DNA from: Eutreptiella sp. 'Long Island Sound 2002'
Lineage: Eukaryota > Euglenozoa > Euglenophyceae > Eutreptiales > Eutreptiaceae
DNA: 64,000 nucleotides
Direction of reading: 5' to 3'
Assembly: GCA_964036045.1 (NCBI GenBank)
Contig: OZ038382.1
Span: 135,646,442-135,710,441 of the forward strand
Below are positions 61,101 to 64,000 of this stretch, piece by piece. The translations under genes and the position numbers were made by a program. Position 1 is the stretch's first letter; each line of letters opens with the position of its first letter. A model generated the notes under the pieces. The model was not told the origin of the DNA. It ran no database searches and was given only the letters and a program-made list of their open reading frames with translations.

Positions 61101-64000
61101 GCTTTGTTGCGTGGCCCCTTGAGTTGGGGTTAGGGACTGTGAATCCACGCTTTGTTGCGTGGCCCCGTGAGTTGGGGTTAGGGACTTGCAATTCATGCTT
61201 TGTTGCGTGACCCCATGAGTTGGGGTTAGGGACTTGCAATCCACACTTTGTTGTGTGTCCCTTTGAGTTGGGGTTACAGACTTGCAATCCATGCTTTGAT
61301 GAGTGCTCCCTTGAGTTGGTATTAGGGGCTCACAATCCACGCTCTGTTGCGTGGCCCCTTGAGTAGGGGTTAGGGACTTGCAATGCACGCTTTGTTGCGT
61401 GGCCCCTTGAGTTGGGGTTAGGGACTGTGAATCCACCCTTTGTTGCGTGGCCCCGTGAGTTGGGGTTAGGGACTTGCAATTCATGCTTTGTTGCGTGACC
61501 CCATGAGTTGGGGTTAGGGACTTGCAATCCACACTTTGTTGTGTGTCCCTTTGAGTTGGGCTTACAGACTTGCAATCCATGCTTTGATGAGTGCTCCCTT
61601 GAGTTGGTGTTAGGGACTTGCAATCCACGCTTTTTTGTGTGGCCCCTTGAGTAGGGGTTAGGCATTGGCAATTCACGCTTTGTTGCCTGGCCCCTTGAGT
61701 TGGGGTTAGGGACTTGCAATCCACGCTTTTTTGTGTGGCCCCTTGAGTTGGGGTTAAGTACTTGCAATCCACTCTTTGTTGCATGGCCCCTTGAGTTGGG
61801 GTTAGGGAATTGCAATCCACGCTTTTTTGTGTGGCCCCTTGAGTTGGGGTTAGGCATTGGCAATTCACGCTTTGTTGCGTGGCCCCTTGAGTTGGGGTTA
61901 GGGAATTGCAATCCACGCTTTTTTGTGTGGCCCCTTGAGTTGGGGTTAAGGACTTGCAATCCACTTTTTGTTGCGTGGCCCCTTGAGTTGGGGTTAGGGA
62001 TGCGCAATCCACGCTTTGTTGCATGACCCCATGAGTTGGGGTTAGGGATTTGCAATCCACACTTTGTTGTGTGTCCCTTTGAGTTGGGGTTACAAACTTG
62101 CAATCCATGCTTTGATGAGTGGCCCCTTGAGTTGGGGTTAGGGACTCACAACCCACGCTTTTTTGCGTGGCCCCTTGAGTTGGGGTTAGGGACTCACAAC
62201 CCATGCATTGTTGCGTGACCCTTTGAGTTGGGGTTAGGGACTGTCAATCCACGCTTTGTTGCGTGGCCCCTTGAGTTGGGGTTAGGGATCTGCAATCCAC
62301 GCTTTGTTGTGTGGCCACTTGAGTTGGAGTTAGGGATTCACAATCCACGCTTTGTTGCGTCGCATCTTGAGTTATGGTTAAGGACTCGCAATCCTTGCTT
62401 TGTTGCGTGGCCACTTGAGTTGGGGTTACGGACTTGCAATCCATGCTTTGTTGTATGGCCCCTTGAGTTGGGGTTAGGGACTTGCAATCCACGCTTTGTT
62501 GCATGGCCCCTTGACTTGGGGTTAGGGATCTGCAATCCACGCTTTGTTGCGTGGCCCCTTGAGTTGGGGTTAGGGACTCGCAATCCACCCTTTGTTGCGT
62601 GGCCCCTTGAGTTGGGGTTACACACTTGCAATGCACACTTTGTTGCGTGGCCCCTTGAGTTGGGGTTAGGGACTCTCAATCCACGCTTTGTTGCATGGCC
62701 CGTTGAGTTGGGGTTAGGGACTCATAGTCCGCTTTTTGTTGTCTGGATCCTTGACTTGGGATTACAGATTCTCAACCCGCGCTTTGTTGCGTGGCCCCTT
62801 GAGTTAGGGTTAGGGACTCGCAATCCACGCTTTGTTGTTTTGATGTGTGACTTGGGGTTAGGGACTTGCAATCCACGCTTTGTTGCGTGGCCCCTTGAGT
62901 TGGGGTTAGGGACTTGCAATGCACGCTTTGTTGCGTGGCCCCTCGAGTTGGGGTTAGGGACTGTGAATCCACCCTTTGTTGCGTGGCCCCTTGAGTTGGG
63001 GTTAGGGATGCGCAATCCACGCTTTGTTGCATGATCCCATGAGTTGGGGTCAGGGACTTGCAATCCACACTTTGTTGTGTGTCCCTTTGAGTTGGGGTTA
63101 CAGAATTGCAATCCATGCTTTGATGATTGGCGCGTTGAGTTGGGGTTAGGGACTCACAATCCACGCTTTGTTGCGTGGCCCCTTGAGTAGGGGTTAGGGA
63201 CTTGCAATCCACGCTTTTTTGTGTGGCCCCTTGAGTTGGGGTTAAGGACTTGCAATCCACTCTTTGTTGTGTGGCCCCTTGAGTTAGGGTTAGGGACTCG
63301 CAATCCATGCTTTGTTGCGTGGCCCCTTGAGTTAATGGTAGGGACTCTCAATCCACGCTTTGTTGTGTTGACCCGTGACTTGGGGTTAGGGACTCACAAT
63401 CCACGCTTTGTTGCGTGGCCCCTTGAGTTGGGGTTATGGACTTGCAATCCACGCTTTTTTGTGTGGCCCCTTGAGTTGCGGTTAAGGACTTGCAATCCAC
63501 TCTTTGTTGCGTGGCCCCTTGAGTTGGGGTTAGGGACTCGCAATCCATGCTTTGTTGCGTGGCCCTTTGAGTTAATGTTCGGGACTCTCAATCCACGCTT
63601 TGTTGTGTTGACCCTTGAGTTGGGGTTAGGGACTGTGAATCCACCCTTTGTTGCGTGGCCCCTTGAGTTGGGGTTAGGGATGCGCAAGCCACGCCTTGTT
63701 GCATGACCCCATGAGTTGGGGTTAGGGACTTGCAATCCACACTTTGTTGTGTGTCCCTTTGAGTTGGGGTTACAGACTTGCAATCCATGCTTTGATGAGT
63801 GGCCCCTTCAGTTGGGGTTAGGGACTCACAACCCATGCATTGTTGCGTGACCCTTTGAGTTGGGGTTAGGGACTCACAATCCATGCTTTGTTGCGTGGCC
63901 CCTTGAGTTGGGGTTAGGGACTCGCAACCCATGCATTGTTGCGTGACCCTTTGAGTTGGGGTTAGGGATCTGCAATCCACGCTTTGTTGTGTGGCCCCTT
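58128..64000. repeat. Satellite B, 48-bp monomer, over 120 copies, runs off window
   Basis: The consensus starts CCCCTTGAGTTGGGGTTAGG and continues GACTTGCAATCCACGC, TTTGTTGCGTGG. The length of 48 is 16 codons, so frames such as ELGLGTCNPRFVAWPL (plus) and CKSLTPTQGATQQSVD (minus) stay open for hundreds of residues. Higher-order periodicity is visible. TCATAGTCCGCGCTCTG recurs at 59120 and 60561 (30 monomers), with a related copy at 62721 (45 monomers on), and TTGGTATTAGGGGCTCAC recurs 288 bp apart (six monomers, 61013/61301 blocks). CCACGC-TTTGTT-GCGTGG is a perfect hairpin in most units. The GGGGTTAGGG word is telomere-like in composition, but it is not a telomeric repeat. Confidence 0.98.

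Noticed and set aside
58603-63706. Long plus- and minus-strand ORFs with 16-residue repeats as a repeat-protein gene
   Set aside because: The period of 48 bp is a multiple of three and the unit lacks stops, so open frames follow automatically. They exist in several frames at once and have no unique start region.
58128-64000. Telomere
   Set aside because: The GGGGTTAGGG word occurs once per 48-bp unit within unrelated sequence. There is no run of a simple 6-8 bp telomeric repeat.

Overview
This is a stretch of nuclear DNA from a eukaryote. It has spliced transposase-like genes, cut-and-paste transposons with terminal inverted repeats (TIRs), a hAT-type element, a non-LTR retroelement remnant, microsatellites and two multi-kilobase satellite arrays. 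There are no bacterial operons, ribosome binding sites, CRISPR arrays or rRNA genes. The mix of compact elements, very long C or G homopolymers and algal-style low-complexity proteins would suit a unicellular alga or another protist. I cannot place the organism more precisely. I see no intact single-copy host gene that I can name with confidence.

Layout. 0-10.9 kb is mostly non-coding with short duplicated segments. It holds one unrecognised minus-strand gene remnant (4.2-5.7 kb) and a possible first exon at 3.36 kb. 10.9-15.5 kb carries a broken SF1 (UPF1-like) helicase gene, followed by a 52-bp palindromic tandem array and the C-terminal half of a ubiquitin-specific-protease-like domain. 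15.9-22.4 kb is a second plus-strand coding region that looks hAT-transposase-like in its 3' half. It is split by a nested 3.62-kb TIR transposon (16892-20512) carrying a spliced DDE-type transposase on the minus strand. 23.55-26.99 kb is an apparently intact 3.44-kb TIR transposon with a 587-residue single-exon transposase, a second small ORF and clusters of the palindrome TTCGTACGAA near its ends. 27.75-28.9 kb holds 225-bp repeats. 30.7-31.5 kb holds a decayed relative of the nested transposase. 32.6-36.2 kb is a hAT element with CAGGGG-type TIRs and a 6-bp target duplication, whose interior has been invaded by 10-bp GGGGAATTAT arrays. 37.25-39.5 kb is a large foldback (inverted repeat). 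39.86-46.48 kb is satellite A (65-bp monomer with higher-order structure), which truncates a coding region at its right edge. 48.2-50.7 kb holds degenerate tRNA-like sequences and a retroelement RNase H remnant. 53.2 and 57.7 kb carry single units related to satellite A. 58.13 kb to the window end is satellite B (48-bp monomer, 16 codons long, so it is open in several frames).

The window therefore reads as a transposon and satellite graveyard of the pericentromeric or subtelomeric kind. The best candidates for undescribed systems are the intact 23.5-27.0 kb transposon, the nested 16.9-20.5 kb transposon, and the helicase/ubiquitin-protease/transposase-like region it lies in.
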